From Clostridia bacterium (GTDB taxonomy: Bacteria > Bacillota > Clostridia > Christensenellales > Borkfalkiaceae), in the NCBI GenBank assembly GCA_017467265.1, contig JAFTSO010000044.1, forward strand, positions 1 to 44,756: 44,756 nt of DNA, read 5' to 3'. The notes beneath the pieces are model-generated. The model saw only the letters and a list, made by a program, of their open reading frames with translations. It did not search any database and was not told the DNA's origin. The position numbers and the translations under genes are program-made. Below, piece by piece: positions 17,993-27,729 of this stretch (positions are counted from its first letter, which is position 1; each line of letters starts with the position of its first letter).

Positions 17993-18621
17993 TCAATATT
18001 GCGTTGCCCAAGGGCAGGCTTGGCGAAAAGGTGTACGAGCTGTTTGAAAAGGCAGGGTACGAGTGCCCGTCTATTAAGGAAAAGAGCAGAAAGCTCATTT
18101 TTGAAAACGAAGAAAAGGGCGTGCGCTATTTTTGGGTGAAACCGTCGGACGTGTCTATTTACGTAGAGCGTGGGGCGGCGGATATAGGCGTTTGCGGCAA
18201 GGATATTTTGGCAGAATATTCCCCCGAAGTGTACGAGCTGTTGGATATGAAAACGGGGATTTGCCGTTTGGCGGTCGCTGCAAAAAAGGGCTTTTACGAC
18301 GACGGGCGACACACCTTGAAGGTGGCGACGAAGTTTGTGAATTGCGCAAAACGCTACTATGCGGAAAAGAGCCGTGATATCGATATTATTCACCTGAACG
18401 GTTCGATCGAGATTGCACCGATTTTGGGGCTTTCGGACGTGATAGTGGATATTGTGGAAACGGGTAGTACGCTAAAAGAGAACGATTTGGAAGTCATCGA
18501 AACGATCTTCCCGATTAGCGCGCGGCTGATTGCCAACAAAGCGAGCTTTAAGTTCAAAACGAGAGAAATTGAAAATTTGACGGAGCAGGTAAAGATCTTG
18601 CTCGACGAGAAGGAATTATGA
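17989..18621 (+). CDS. hisG: ATP phosphoribosyltransferase, short form
   Basis: This 210-residue catalytic subunit joins ATP and PRPP, the first step of histidine synthesis. The start INIALPKGRLGEKV, the central YVERGAADIGVCGKDIL, and the PRPP-binding VDIVETGSTLKENDLE are conserved. It lacks the C-terminal regulatory domain of long HisG (about 290 residues), consistent with the HisZ gene next to it. The start is ATG 17989, overlapping the hisZ stop; a GTG three codons earlier is less likely. Its own stop overlaps the hisD start by four bases. Confidence 0.96.
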   Translation: MINIALPKGRLGEKVYELFEKAGYECPSIKEKSRKLIFENEEKGVRYFWVKPSDVSIYVERGAADIGVCGKDILAEYSPEVYELLDMKTGICRLAVAAKKGFYDDGRHTLKVATKFVNCAKRYYAEKSRDIDIIHLNGSIEIAPILGLSDVIVDIVETGSTLKENDLEVIETIFPISARLIANKASFKFKTREIENLTEQVKILLDEKEL

Positions 18622-19895
18622 TCAAGATTTATAAATGGGGCGAAGTCCCTGCCGAAGAGATTTTTGCGCGCGTCAGCCCTACGGCGAGTGTGGAAGGGAT
18701 CGTGGCGGAGATTATCGCGGAAGTAATTAAAAACAAGGACGCGGCGCTGATTGCATATGCGGAAAAATTCGACAAAGTAAAACTGTCGGCTCTGGAAGTC
18801 ACGCAGAAAGAGATTGACTGCGCGTATGAGAACGCAGACAAGAATTTCGTGGCGATTTTGGAAGAGGCGGCGGAAAATATCCGTTTGTTCCATCAAAAGC
18901 AGGTGCGCGAAGGCTTTACGATTGAAAAGGCAGACGGCGTGGTGATTGGGCAAAAAGTGACACCGCTCGACAGGGTAGGTCTGTACGTGCCCGGGGGTAC
19001 GGCAGCGTACCCGTCTACGGTGTTGATGGACGCAATCCCTGCCAAGATTGCAGGCTGTAAAGAGATCGTTATGGTTACGCCTCCATCCAAGGACGGGAGC
19101 GTAAACCCCGATATTTTGGCGGCTGCAAAGGTGGCTGGCGTCACGCGCATTTTTAAGGTGGGCGGCGCGCAAGCGGTGGCGGCGCTGGCTTACGGCACGG
19201 AAAGCGTGCCAAAAGTGGACAAAATCGTAGGGCCTGGCAACGCGTTCGTTGCGGAAGCGAAAAAACAGGTGTTCGGCAAGGTGGATATCGATATGATTGC
19301 AGGTCCTAGCGAGATTTTGGTTTTGGCGGATAATACCAACGAGCCTAAGCATATCGCGGCAGATCTTTTGTCGCAGGCGGAACACGATAAAATGGCGAGT
19401 GCGGTGCTCGTTACGGACAGCGAAGAATTTGCGACGGCGGTTGCGCAGGAGCTTGAACGGCAGATCCCGACGCTTTCTCGTGCGGAAATTACGCGGACGT
19501 CGATTGACAACAACGGCAAAATCATCGTGGCGGATAATCTTTTGGACGCGATTGAAATTTCCAACGAGATTGCTCCCGAGCATTTGGAGCTTTGCCTGGA
19601 CAACCCGTTTGATTATTTGGACAAGATACGTCATGCAGGTTCGATTTTTATGGGTAAATACTGTCCCGAAGCGTTGGGGGATTATTTTGCTGGTCCTAAC
19701 CACACGTTGCCGACGAGCGGCACGGCGAAATTCTCGTCGCCCCTGTCGGTAGATGATTTTGTGAAGAAATCGCAATTTTGCTATTATACCAAGGCAGGCT
19801 TGGAAAAGGTTGCGGACAAGGTGGCGGCGTTTGCGATGAAGGAAGGTTTGCAGGCGCACGCAAGAAGTGCGACTGTCCGCTGTGAAAAAGAATAA
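18618..19895 (+). CDS. hisD: Histidinol dehydrogenase
   Basis: This 425-residue zinc enzyme oxidises histidinol to histidine in two NAD-dependent steps, the last in the pathway. Conserved stretches are VGLYVPGGTAAYPSTVLM, KVGGAQAVAALAYGT, KIVGPGNAFVAEAKK, the zinc/catalytic SQAEHDKMASAVLVT and EHLELC, and GPNHTLPTSGTAKFSSPL. Length is normal. AAGGAATT precedes ATG 18618, and the start overlaps the hisG stop. hisC follows after 12 bases. Confidence 0.97.
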   Translation: MIKIYKWGEVPAEEIFARVSPTASVEGIVAEIIAEVIKNKDAALIAYAEKFDKVKLSALEVTQKEIDCAYENADKNFVAILEEAAENIRLFHQKQVREGFTIEKADGVVIGQKVTPLDRVGLYVPGGTAAYPSTVLMDAIPAKIAGCKEIVMVTPPSKDGSVNPDILAAAKVAGVTRIFKVGGAQAVAALAYGTESVPKVDKIVGPGNAFVAEAKKQVFGKVDIDMIAGPSEILVLADNTNEPKHIAADLLSQAEHDKMASAVLVTDSEEFATAVAQELERQIPTLSRAEITRTSIDNNGKIIVADNLLDAIEISNEIAPEHLELCLDNPFDYLDKIRHAGSIFMGKYCPEALGDYFAGPNHTLPTSGTAKFSSPLSVDDFVKKSQFCYYTKAGLEKVADKVAAFAMKEGLQAHARSATVRCEKE

Positions 19896-19907
19896 AAGGA
19901 TAGATTT

Positions 19908-20972
19908 ATGAGTAAGTTTTTCAGCGCGAAATACGCGGCGCTTACCCCCTACGTACCGGGGGAACAGCCCAAGGACGCGCAATATATCAAACTCAATACC
20001 AACGAATCGCCCTTTGCGCCTCCTGCGTCGGTGGTGGCGGCAGCAAAGCAAGAGGCAGGGAAGCTGCATTTGTATTCCGATCCCGAAAGTGCGCTGTTGA
20101 CGAAGAAAGCGGCGGAAGTTTGGGGGGTGAAAGACACGCAGATTTTGATGACGAACGGCTCGGACGAGGCGCTTAATTTTGCATTTATGGCGTTCTGTGA
20201 CCAAACGCACCCGATCGTTTTCCCTGATATTACGTATGGTTTTTATCCCGTGTTTGCGGAGTTGAACGGAATACCGTATGAAAAAATTCCGCTCAAAGAA
20301 GATTTTTCGGTGGATTATCACGATTACGTAGGGATAAGCAAGAATATCGTAATTGCTAATCCCAACGCGCCGACGGGGCTGGCGTTGCCGCTGTGGCAGA
20401 TCGAAGAGATTGTAAAAAGCAACCCCGATAACGTCGTGATTATCGACGAGGCGTACGTGGATTTCGGGGGAGAAAGCTGTGTGCCGCTGATTGAAAAATA
20501 CGACAATTTGCTTATCACGCAGACCTTTTCAAAATCCCGTTCTTTGGCAGGTGCGCGGCTGGGACTTGCTATCGGCAACGAAACATTGATTGCCGATCTC
20601 AACACGGTGAAATATTCCACGAATCCCTACAACGTCAACCGTATGACGGCGGCGGCTGGGTATGCGGCGCTTTGCGAGGCGCAATGGTTTGAAAGCAACT
20701 GCGCGGCGATTCAGGAAAACCGTGCGTATACGGCGGCGGCATTGAAAAAAATGGGGTTTACCGTTCTGGATTCAAAAACGAACTTCTTGTTTGCGAAATC
20801 GGATAAAATCGGCGGCAGAGCGCTGTATGAGAAATTGAAGGCAAAGGGTGTGCTGGTGCGGCAATTTAACGCGCCGCGCATTGCGGATTTTGTCCGTATC
20901 ACAATCGGAACGAAAGAACAAATGGATGCGCTGATAGAAAGGACGGCGGAAGTTTTGGAGGAAGAAAAATGA
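19908..20972 (+). CDS. hisC: Histidinol-phosphate aminotransferase
   Basis: This 354-residue class II PLP aminotransferase converts imidazole acetol phosphate and glutamate to histidinol phosphate. Seen are the N-terminal LNTNESPFAPP, the cofactor region TNGSDEALNFAFMAF, NPNAPTGLALPL, VVIIDEAYVDFGG, the PLP lysine K209 in TFSKSRSLAGARLG, and the final Arg region PRIADFVRITIGT. Its stop overlaps the hisB start (ATGA). Confidence 0.96.
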   Translation: MSKFFSAKYAALTPYVPGEQPKDAQYIKLNTNESPFAPPASVVAAAKQEAGKLHLYSDPESALLTKKAAEVWGVKDTQILMTNGSDEALNFAFMAFCDQTHPIVFPDITYGFYPVFAELNGIPYEKIPLKEDFSVDYHDYVGISKNIVIANPNAPTGLALPLWQIEEIVKSNPDNVVIIDEAYVDFGGESCVPLIEKYDNLLITQTFSKSRSLAGARLGLAIGNETLIADLNTVKYSTNPYNVNRMTAAAGYAALCEAQWFESNCAAIQENRAYTAAALKKMGFTVLDSKTNFLFAKSDKIGGRALYEKLKAKGVLVRQFNAPRIADFVRITIGTKEQMDALIERTAEVLEEEK

Positions 20973-21556
20973 GAAAGGTGGAGATAGCAAGAAAAACGGG
21001 CGAAACGGATATTTTGCTCACTCTTGATTTGGACGGAACAGGCAAGAGTACGATCGAGAGCGGCTGCGGCTTTCTCGATCATATGTTGACGTTGTTTGCA
21101 AAGCACTCGGGCTTTGATCTCGCTGTTAAATGCAAGGGGGACGTCGAGGTGGATTATCACCACACGACGGAAGACATCGGTATTGCGCTGGGCAAAGCGT
21201 TTTTTAGCGCACTTGGCGATAAAAAGGGGATTACCCGTTATGGGGATACGATGTTGCCGATGGACGAAACGCTGATTCGCTCGGCGGTGGATATTTCGGG
21301 CAGGGATTATCTTGCCATTGATTTGGATTTGCCTTGTGCCAAGGTAGGCGATTTTGATACCGAGCTTTGCGAAGAATTTTGGCTGGCGTTCGTGCGCGAA
21401 GCGAAAGTGACGTTGCATATTACCCAGCTGACAGGGAAGAACGCGCATCATATTATTGAGGGAGTGTTCAAATCGGTGGCGAGAACGCTCGGAAAAGCGG
21501 CGGCGATCGACGCGCGTCGCGCTGATGAAATTCCGTCCACAAAAGGAGTTTTATAA
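20969..21556 (+). CDS. hisB: Imidazoleglycerol-phosphate dehydratase
   Basis: This 195-residue monofunctional HisB dehydrates imidazoleglycerol phosphate to imidazole acetol phosphate. The manganese-binding repeats are visible: GCGFLDHMLTLFAKHSGFD, VDYHHTTEDIGIALG, and later the second set with ITQLTGKNAHHIIEGVFKS. There is no fused histidinol-phosphatase domain, so that activity must come from a separate HisK/HisN-type enzyme outside this operon. GGAGG lies 7 bases upstream of the start within the hisC end. It abuts hisH with no gap. Confidence 0.96.
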   Translation: MRKVEIARKTGETDILLTLDLDGTGKSTIESGCGFLDHMLTLFAKHSGFDLAVKCKGDVEVDYHHTTEDIGIALGKAFFSALGDKKGITRYGDTMLPMDETLIRSAVDISGRDYLAIDLDLPCAKVGDFDTELCEEFWLAFVREAKVTLHITQLTGKNAHHIIEGVFKSVARTLGKAAAIDARRADEIPSTKGVL

Positions 21557-22165
21557 ATGATAGCAATCGTGGATTACGGCGTGGGGAATTTGTTTTCTCT
21601 GGAATCGTCCTTGAAAAGAGTGGGTGCGGAAACGGTAGTGACTTCGGATAGGGCGGTGATCGAACGTGCGGAGAAGATTATTTTGCCGGGCGTGGGCGCG
21701 TTTGCGGACGCGGCGAAAAAATTGAAAGAAAGCGGACTTGGCGACGTTGTAAAAGCGCAGGCGGCGTTAGATAAGCCCGTGATGGGGATTTGCCTTGGTA
21801 TGCAGATACTCTTTGAAAAAAGCTACGAATACGGTGAAAACGAAGGTTTGGGCTTGCTTAAAGGCAACGTCGTGCCGATGAAGGGATATATCGACGAGAA
21901 TTTGAAAATCCCGCATATCGGTTGGAATACTTTGCGCTTTGTGCGCAAAAATCCGCTGTTTAAGTATTTGAAGAACGGCGATTACGTGTATTTCGTGCAT
22001 TCGTATTTTGTGAGTGGCTGTCAGGATAGTCTGATTGCGGATACGGAGTATGGCAAGCCGTTGACGGCGGCGGTGGCGAAAGGGAACGTGTACGGGTGTC
22101 AGTTTCACCCCGAAAAGAGCGGTGACGTGGGATTGAAAATCTTGCAGGCGTTCTGCGAACTGTAA
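21557..22165 (+). CDS. hisH: Imidazole glycerol phosphate synthase, glutaminase subunit
   Basis: This 202-residue class I glutamine amidotransferase supplies ammonia to HisF. The start AIVDYGVGNLFSLESSLKR, the oxyanion region LPGVGAFADAAKKL, the nucleophile Cys in GICLGMQILFE, and the His/Glu pair in YGCQFHPEKSGD form a complete catalytic triad. It begins immediately after the hisB stop with an AAGGAG site. Its partner hisF lies two genes downstream. Confidence 0.97.
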   Translation: MIAIVDYGVGNLFSLESSLKRVGAETVVTSDRAVIERAEKIILPGVGAFADAAKKLKESGLGDVVKAQAALDKPVMGICLGMQILFEKSYEYGENEGLGLLKGNVVPMKGYIDENLKIPHIGWNTLRFVRKNPLFKYLKNGDYVYFVHSYFVSGCQDSLIADTEYGKPLTAAVAKGNVYGCQFHPEKSGDVGLKILQAFCEL

Positions 22166-22193
22166 AATTTAGAAATAAAAAAGGAAAAGAGAT

Positions 22194-22907
22194 ATGAAGA
22201 TTTTCCCAGCAATTGATCTGTACGGCGGAAAGGCGGTACGGCTGTACAAGGGCGATTACGCACAGATGACGGTGTACAGCGACGATCCTGTGTCCGTTGC
22301 ACGGGATTTTGTTCGGCAGGGCGCGGAGTGCGTTCACGTGGTGGATTTGGAAGGTGCGAAAATTGGGAAACCAGCGCATTTAGACGTGCTGCAACGGATC
22401 GCGCAGGAAACGGATTTGTTTATCGAAATCGGCGGCGGTATTCGGGATATGTCCACGGTGGAAAAATATCTGTCCGTTGGTGCAGATCGTGTGATTTTGG
22501 GCACGGCGGCGGTGACGGACGAAGCGTTTTTACGGGCGGCGTTGGCGGCGTACGGCGATAAAATTGCCGTTGGCGCGGATATTGCGGACGGGCGGATTGC
22601 CATTCGCGGTTGGTTGGAGAAATCCGAATACACGACGGAAACGTTTTTTGATAAAATGCAGGCGTTGGGCGTGAAAACGGTGATTTGTACGGACATTTCT
22701 AAGGACGGCGCTATGCGGGGCACGAATAGGGCTTTGTACAAGGAACTTGGCGAAAAATATACGATTGATATTGTGGCGTCGGGGGGCGTATCGACGATGG
22801 ACGACGTGACGGCGTTAGCGGCGGCTGGTACGTACGGGGCGATCATCGGCAAGGCGTATTATATCGGCGCAATCGATTTGGCGAAAGCGATACAGGTGGC
22901 AAAATGA
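22194..22907 (+). CDS. hisA: ProFAR isomerase (phosphoribosylformimino-AICAR-P isomerase)
   Basis: This 237-residue TIM barrel opens the ribose of ProFAR to PRFAR. The catalytic Asp of strand 1 is in FPAIDLYGGKAVRLYKGDY. The phosphate-binding stretches IEIGGGIRDMSTVEKYL and VASGGVSTMDDVTALA and the second catalytic Asp in ICTDISKDGAMRGTN are present. The AAGGAAAAGAG site precedes ATG 22194 after a 28-base gap. Its stop overlaps the hisF start by four bases. Confidence 0.97.
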   Translation: MKIFPAIDLYGGKAVRLYKGDYAQMTVYSDDPVSVARDFVRQGAECVHVVDLEGAKIGKPAHLDVLQRIAQETDLFIEIGGGIRDMSTVEKYLSVGADRVILGTAAVTDEAFLRAALAAYGDKIAVGADIADGRIAIRGWLEKSEYTTETFFDKMQALGVKTVICTDISKDGAMRGTNRALYKELGEKYTIDIVASGGVSTMDDVTALAAAGTYGAIIGKAYYIGAIDLAKAIQVAK

Positions 22908-23662
22908 TAACGAAAAGAATTATTCCCTGTCTTGACGTAAAGGACGGCAAGGTGGTAAAGGGTGTCAATTTCGAGGGCTTGCGCGAAGTGGCGTCGCCCG
23001 TGGATTTGGCGAAATATTATTCGAAGAGCGGTGCGGACGAGCTGGTATTTTACGACATTACGGCGTCGGCGGAGGGCAGGGCGTTGTTTACGGACGTGTT
23101 GCGCGAGGCGGCAAGCTCGGTGTTTATCCCCCTGACGGTGGGGGGCGGTATCCGTAGCGTGGCGGATTTTGAACGGGTACTCTCTTGCGGCGCGGACAAA
23201 GTCAGCGTTAATTCGGGCGCGATTGCAAACCCGTCGCTCATCAAGGAGGCGGCGCAAAAATACGGCAATCAATGCGTAGTGATTTCTGCGGACGTGAAGC
23301 GTGTGAACGGCTCGTTTCACATGTTTGCAAAGGGCGGCAGAGAGGATACGGGTATGGAAGCGGTGTCGTGGATTAAACGTTGCGTGGACGAGGGCGCAGG
23401 CGAAGTTGTGGTTAATTCCATGGACATGGACGGCGTGAAAAAGGGATTTGATTTGGAGCTCTTAAAGGCGGTTTGCGCGGCGGTGGACGTGCCCGTGATT
23501 GCGTCGGGCGGCGCAGGCAGCGTAGCGGACTTTATCACTTTGTTTAAGGAAATTCCCGATATAGACGCAGGGCTTGCGGCATCGGTGTTCCATTTTGGCG
23601 AAATCGCGATCGCCGATTTGAAAAAGGCGTTGGCGGAAAACGGTATTCCGTTGCGTATCTAA
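22904..23662 (+). CDS. hisF: Imidazole glycerol phosphate synthase, cyclase subunit
   Basis: This 252-residue TIM barrel makes imidazoleglycerol phosphate and AICAR using ammonia from HisH. The start [19 protein letters not shown] holds the first catalytic Asp. [32 protein letters not shown] (second Asp) and [13 protein letters not shown] follow the family pattern. It is a paralogue of hisA, whose stop it overlaps. Confidence 0.97.
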   Translation: MITKRIIPCLDVKDGKVVKGVNFEGLREVASPVDLAKYYSKSGADELVFYDITASAEGRALFTDVLREAASSVFIPLTVGGGIRSVADFERVLSCGADKVSVNSGAIANPSLIKEAAQKYGNQCVVISADVKRVNGSFHMFAKGGREDTGMEAVSWIKRCVDEGAGEVVVNSMDMDGVKKGFDLELLKAVCAAVDVPVIASGGAGSVADFITLFKEIPDIDAGLAASVFHFGEIAIADLKKALAENGIPLRI

Positions 23663-23676
23663 AAAGGAGAAAAAAT

Positions 23677-24327
23677 ATGTTGAAGATAGAAGAATTGAAA
23701 TTTGACGAAAAAGGGTTAATTCCCGCCATCGTGGTGGACGCGATGGCGAAAGACGTTTTGACGCTTGCGTATATGAATGCGGAGAGTCTGGCAATCACGA
23801 TGCAAGAACGCAAGACCTGTTTTTATAGCCGCAGCCGTCAGGAACTGTGGCGTAAGGGAGAAACGAGCGGCAATTATCAGCACGTTGTTTCCATTACCGC
23901 AGATTGTGATAAAGATGCGCTGGTGGTGAAGGTGGAAAAGGACGGACCTGCCTGCCACACGGGCGCGGAGAGCTGTTTTTATCAGCCGCTCTATATCGAT
24001 GAAGAACGGCACGAATTTAGCCTGCGCGGTTTGTACGCTTTGCTGGAAGGCAGAAAAGCGGAAATGCCGCAAGGATCTTATACGACGTATCTTTTTGAAA
24101 AAGGCTTGGATAAGATTTTGAAGAAGGTGGGCGAAGAGTGCACGGAAGTGATTATTGCAGGGCACGCGCACGACAACAAAGAAACGATCTACGAGATAGC
24201 CGATCTTGCCTATCACGTGATGGTGTTGATGGTGCAAAACGGAATTACCGTGGACGACGTTGTGAAAGAACTTGCGTCCCGTCACATAATCGATAAAAAA
24301 GTGAAACAGGAAAAAATGACGAAATAA
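23677..24327 (+). CDS. hisIE: Bifunctional phosphoribosyl-AMP cyclohydrolase / phosphoribosyl-ATP pyrophosphatase
   Basis: This 216-residue fusion carries out steps 2 and 3 of histidine synthesis. The N-terminal HisI domain (residues ~1-115) has [33 protein letters not shown] and the zinc-ligand pattern [11 protein letters not shown] with [11 protein letters not shown]. The C-terminal HisE domain (residues ~120-210) has the MazG-like EEs in [14 protein letters not shown] and [22 protein letters not shown] precedes ATG 23677. It is the last gene of the operon. Confidence 0.97.
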   Translation: MLKIEELKFDEKGLIPAIVVDAMAKDVLTLAYMNAESLAITMQERKTCFYSRSRQELWRKGETSGNYQHVVSITADCDKDALVVKVEKDGPACHTGAESCFYQPLYIDEERHEFSLRGLYALLEGRKAEMPQGSYTTYLFEKGLDKILKKVGEECTEVIIAGHAHDNKETIYEIADLAYHVMVLMVQNGITVDDVVKELASRHIIDKKVKQEKMTK

Positions 24328-24342
24328 ATATTGGATAGGTTG

Positions 24343-24385
24343 ACGTTCGCGCGACAATGGTTCGCGCGGGCGTTCTCGCTTTTTT
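24343..24385 (+). terminator. Terminator of the histidine operon
   Basis: A 12-13-bp stem with two G-U pairs (arm ACGTTCGCGCGA from 24343, pairing with TCGCGCGGGCGT from 24362) is followed by TCTCGC and six T. Confidence 0.85.
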
Positions 24386-24406
24386 GGAATTTTAGTGGAC
24401 GAATAT

Positions 24407-24456
24407 GCGTTTTGCTGGGTAAATATAGATAAGAAAACGCAGAGCGTTTTGCTCGG
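24407..24456 (+). promoter_or_regulatory. Palindrome and direct repeats upstream of the LRR gene
   Basis: AAAACGC-AGA-GCGTTTT (24434-24450) is a perfect inverted repeat just before the ribosome binding site. GCGTTTTGCT with a GG two bases on occurs twice (24407 and 24444). These may be operator or mRNA-structure elements; I found no clear -35/-10 pair. Confidence 0.4.
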
Positions 24457-24466
24457 AGGGTTAGTA

Positions 24467-24946
24467 ATGAAGAAAAAAGTGCTCCTTTTTCTAATTTCGG
24501 TATTGACGTTTTGTCTGGGGATATTTTGTTTTGCTGCTTGCAACGTAGAGAGTGGTGGCGGACGTAGCCTTGCTTTTCGCACGCTTACGCGTGACGGAAC
24601 ACAGGTGTACGGGAAGGTGAGCAACGACACGGATTCGTTTAGCTTTGCTAGTGAAATTGCCGTCACAGGCGGCGTGACGTATAGTGTGGCATCTGATCGT
24701 GCAGGGGCGAAAGAAGTGTCGAAAGACAGCGTTGCGCTTTCGGTGGGCGATAACATTTTTTACGTCTTGGAAAAGGAAAATGCGGAGATTGTGGAGACGT
24801 ATCGGGTGACGATACGCCGCCGCCCGATGTACACCGTGACGATTGATACGGGGTGCGAGATTGACGTGGAAACGCAAATTGTGGAAGAAGACGGCTATGC
24901 TACTCTTCCCAGTATATCTAGGGACGGCTATCAATTAGACGGCTAG
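24467..24946 (+). pseudogene. BspA-type LRR surface lipoprotein, N-terminal part up to an in-frame TAG
   Basis: This segment encodes the first 159 residues of a large surface protein. The start is ATG 24467 with GGAGGG seven bases upstream. MKKKVLLFLISVLTFCLG then FAAC is a lipoprotein signal peptide with the lipid-modified Cys near residue 25. A cadherin-like or beta-rich stretch follows (YRVTIRRRPMYTVTI). It then enters the first Listeria-Bacteroides (Flg_new) repeat, ISRDGYQLDG, and stops at TAG 24944-24946. The same frame continues perfectly beyond the TAG (DYDFREPIERDTAIRAQWT), and the repeat normally has Trp at this point, so TGG to TAG explains it. It is either a nonsense mutation, a sequencing error or a readthrough site. 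Confidence 0.85.
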
Positions 24947-27544
24947 GATTATGATTTTAGAGAGCCGATCGAAAGAGATACGGCGATTAGGGCACAATGG
25001 ACGGCGTTGACGACGAAGTACACGGTGCAGCATTATTGCGAAAATTTTGAAAACGACGAATACGTGTTGATGGCGACCGAAGAAAAGAGTGCGCCGACTG
25101 ATAGCGTTGTGTTGGCGGAATTCAGGCAATATGAAAACCGCGAGCCTGTAGATTTGGAAGTGCAAGGCAGAGTTAAGGGGGACGGCTCGCTGTGCTTGGT
25201 TGTGAAATATCAGGTGAAACGTTTTACCGTCACGTTCGACGGACAGGGCGGTTTGTTTGAGAACAATCAGACGAAATATGCGTTGAAAGTTAAGCAAGGA
25301 GCAAAGGCCGATCCTCCCACCGTTTATCGTAAGGGCTACGATTTGGTGGCGTGGGATAAGACGCTGGACGAAGTGACGGAAGACGTGACGGTGACGGCAG
25401 CTTGGGAAATCGTCACGTACGACGTGACGTACGATTGCAACAATGGCGATATGGCAGGCGGTGTGAATCCGTCTACCTATACTGTCGAGACGGATTTTAC
25501 TTTGATTGCGCCGCAACGTAAAGATTACATATTTGTGGGCTGGTATGACCAATACGACGCGCCGATCACGAATTTTCTTGGCTGTGCTGGAACGAAATAT
25601 TTGAAAGCGAGATGGGAACCAGTATTCCTGCATGCAGGCGGAACACTGACGGGGGTGTCTGAGCTGGCGAAGCATTCTTCTTTGCAGTTGACGATTCCTG
25701 ACGAGATCGACGGGACGAAGATTACGAGAATCGGGACATCGGCTTTTGAGAATTGTTCGGCGTTGGAAAAGATCACGATTCCGTTCGGGATTCGGTGGAT
25801 TGAAAATTCGGCGTTTAAGGATTGCGGAAATTTGCGAGAGATTTATTTCAATGCCGATTATTGTGCGGACGCGTACGTGGAAAATCAGGCGTACGAGCCG
25901 TTATTCTATAACGTAGGCGCGAACACGGACGGCGTGACGGTCGTGTTCGGGAAAGACGTGCGGCGTGTGCCTGCGCACCTGTTCTATACGGAATATCAAA
26001 GCGAAATGAACGGCATACCGAATATCAAAACGGTGGTTTTTGAAGACGAGAGTATTTGTACGGAAATCGGCGACAAAGCGTTTGGCAGATGTTGGTATTT
26101 GGAGAACGTCACTTTGCCCGATTCGCTGATAAGTATCGGTATGTACGCGTTTTTTGATTGCAAAACGTTGGTAGAAATCGAAATTCCGCAAGGGGTGGAA
26201 ACTGTTGGAGAAAATGCGTTTTATGCTTCGGGTTTGAAAAAGGCGTCGATTCCCAACAGCGTGACCGTCCTTGGCAATCGAGCTTTTATGGATTGTTTTG
26301 CGTTGGAAACGCTGTATTATAATGCTTCGCAGATTGCGTATTTTTTGCCCTCTAATGACGTTTTTTACGCGACGGGGAGAGATGGAAACGGGATCACCGT
26401 CACGTTTGGTGCGGATATGACGAAAGTGCCTGCGTATATTTTCGATCTTTTCCCCAAGATTGTCAACGTACTGTTTGAAGATGAAACAAAGATTACGGCG
26501 ATCGAAGAAAATGCCTTTTATGGCTGTCAGCAGTTGAAATCGATTTCCATTCCCGACAGCGTGAAATCGATAGGGAAATATGCATTTTATCGATGCATTA
26601 ATTTGTCGGAGCTCGATTTGGGCGAAGGGATTGTTTCCATCGAAGGCAGCGCGTTCTACGGATGCAACGCTTTGACGGAAGTGGTATTGCCAAACAGCGT
26701 AAAAACGGTGGGATCATCGGCGTTTTCCTCTTGCGAAAACTTGACAAAGTTTACCGTTTCCGACACTCTCCAAGAGTGGGGATCTTCGGTATTTTTCGCT
26801 TGTCATAATTTGCAATACAAGTTATATAACAATGGGCACTATATCGGGAGCAAAACAAACCCTTATGCAATATTTGTAAAAGTAGCAGATACGAGCAGAG
26901 CATTGTTCGCCCTGAATTTGAGCACGGAATTTATTTGCGAAAATGCCATGAGCTACTACGAACACCTGCAAGAAATTACAATTCCAAAGGGAGTGAAGAA
27001 AATTCCTTACGCTGCTTTTCAGGGGAGCGGTTTGCAAAAAGTAGTAATCCATGACAATGTGACGGAAATTGGTATGCATGCTTTTGAGAATACGAAGTTG
27101 ACAACGATAACGCTCCCCAAAGGCATTGAAAAAATCCCCGAGCAAGCCTTTTTCTATTGTCAGTCGTTAACGGAGATTGTAATCCCCGGGAACGTAAAAT
27201 CGATCGGCTCGCGCGCCTTTACGGGGTGCGATGCATTGCAATCGGTCGTGTTTGAAGAAGGGGTGGAAAGAATAGAAAGCGAGGCGTTTTGGGGCTGCCA
27301 GAGCGAATCCTTTACGAGTGTGACGATTCCCAAGAGCGTTAACTTTATCGGAAGGTCAGCGTTTGCGTTGACGCATTTGACCAAGATTCGTTTTGAAGAT
27401 CAGGACGGCTGGTTCAAACCGACAAAAACCGATGCGTACGGCACGCCCGTTGCGTGGGAGGCTTTGGACGTGAGCAACAGGCTCACGAACGCAACGACGC
27501 TGCGGTCGAGTTCAACTGCTGCAGCGTGGTATAAAAATCCTTGA
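24947..27544 (+). pseudogene. BspA-type LRR surface lipoprotein, C-terminal part after the TAG
   Basis: This is the in-frame continuation of the preceding entry; read through, the whole protein would be 1025 residues. It completes the first Flg_new repeat, then has two more (Trp in RKGYDLVAWDKT and RKDYIFVGWYDQ). From about 25660 it has some 18 BspA-type leucine-rich repeats of ~23 residues with the pattern SAFENCSALEKITIP, typical of surface adhesins. There is no LPXTG sorting signal, so lipid anchoring by the upstream signal would be the attachment. The automatic start at TTG 25007 has no ribosome binding site and no signal peptide, so an independent gene is unlikely. A terminator follows the TGA stop. 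Confidence 0.85.
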
Positions 27545-27585
27545 ACGCGTTCTTGCGTGCGTTAATAAAAATGAAAAAACTTTTT

Positions 27586-27622
27586 AAGAGAGCTGCTCGG
27601 CGTGTGTCGGGCGGTTCTTTTT
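27586..27622 (+). terminator. Terminator after the LRR gene
   Basis: AAGAG...GCTGCTC pairs, with G-U wobbles, to GGGCGGTTCTT and runs into five T. Stability is moderate. Confidence 0.65.
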
Positions 27623-27729
27623 CTATCAATTTTTTCCATAAAAGCTATTCGATTTTCGAATAATAAATTCTCTTTGATAAAATAAATTGATAAAACGGGA
27701 AATAATTTATCGTAAAAGAGAGTTATGGC
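27623..27729. other. A+T-rich intergenic stretch with an inverted repeat
   Basis: The 334-base gap 27545-27878 holds the terminator, this A+T-rich stretch, the opp promoter and its leader. Here ATTCGA-TTT-TCGAAT (27647-27661) is a perfect inverted repeat, and CTCTTT...AAAGAG arms around 27673-27722 form a longer imperfect one. No gene is visible. Confidence 0.45.

Noticed and set aside
18390-20321. A 643-codon minus-strand open frame opposite hisG, hisD and hisC
   Set aside because: It is antisense to three clear his genes, is rich in Arg/His/Phe as shadow frames are, has no ribosome site, and matches no family.
25007-27544. Independent gene starting at TTG 25007
   Set aside because: There is no ribosome site or signal peptide, and the frame is continuous with the upstream lipoprotein through the TAG.
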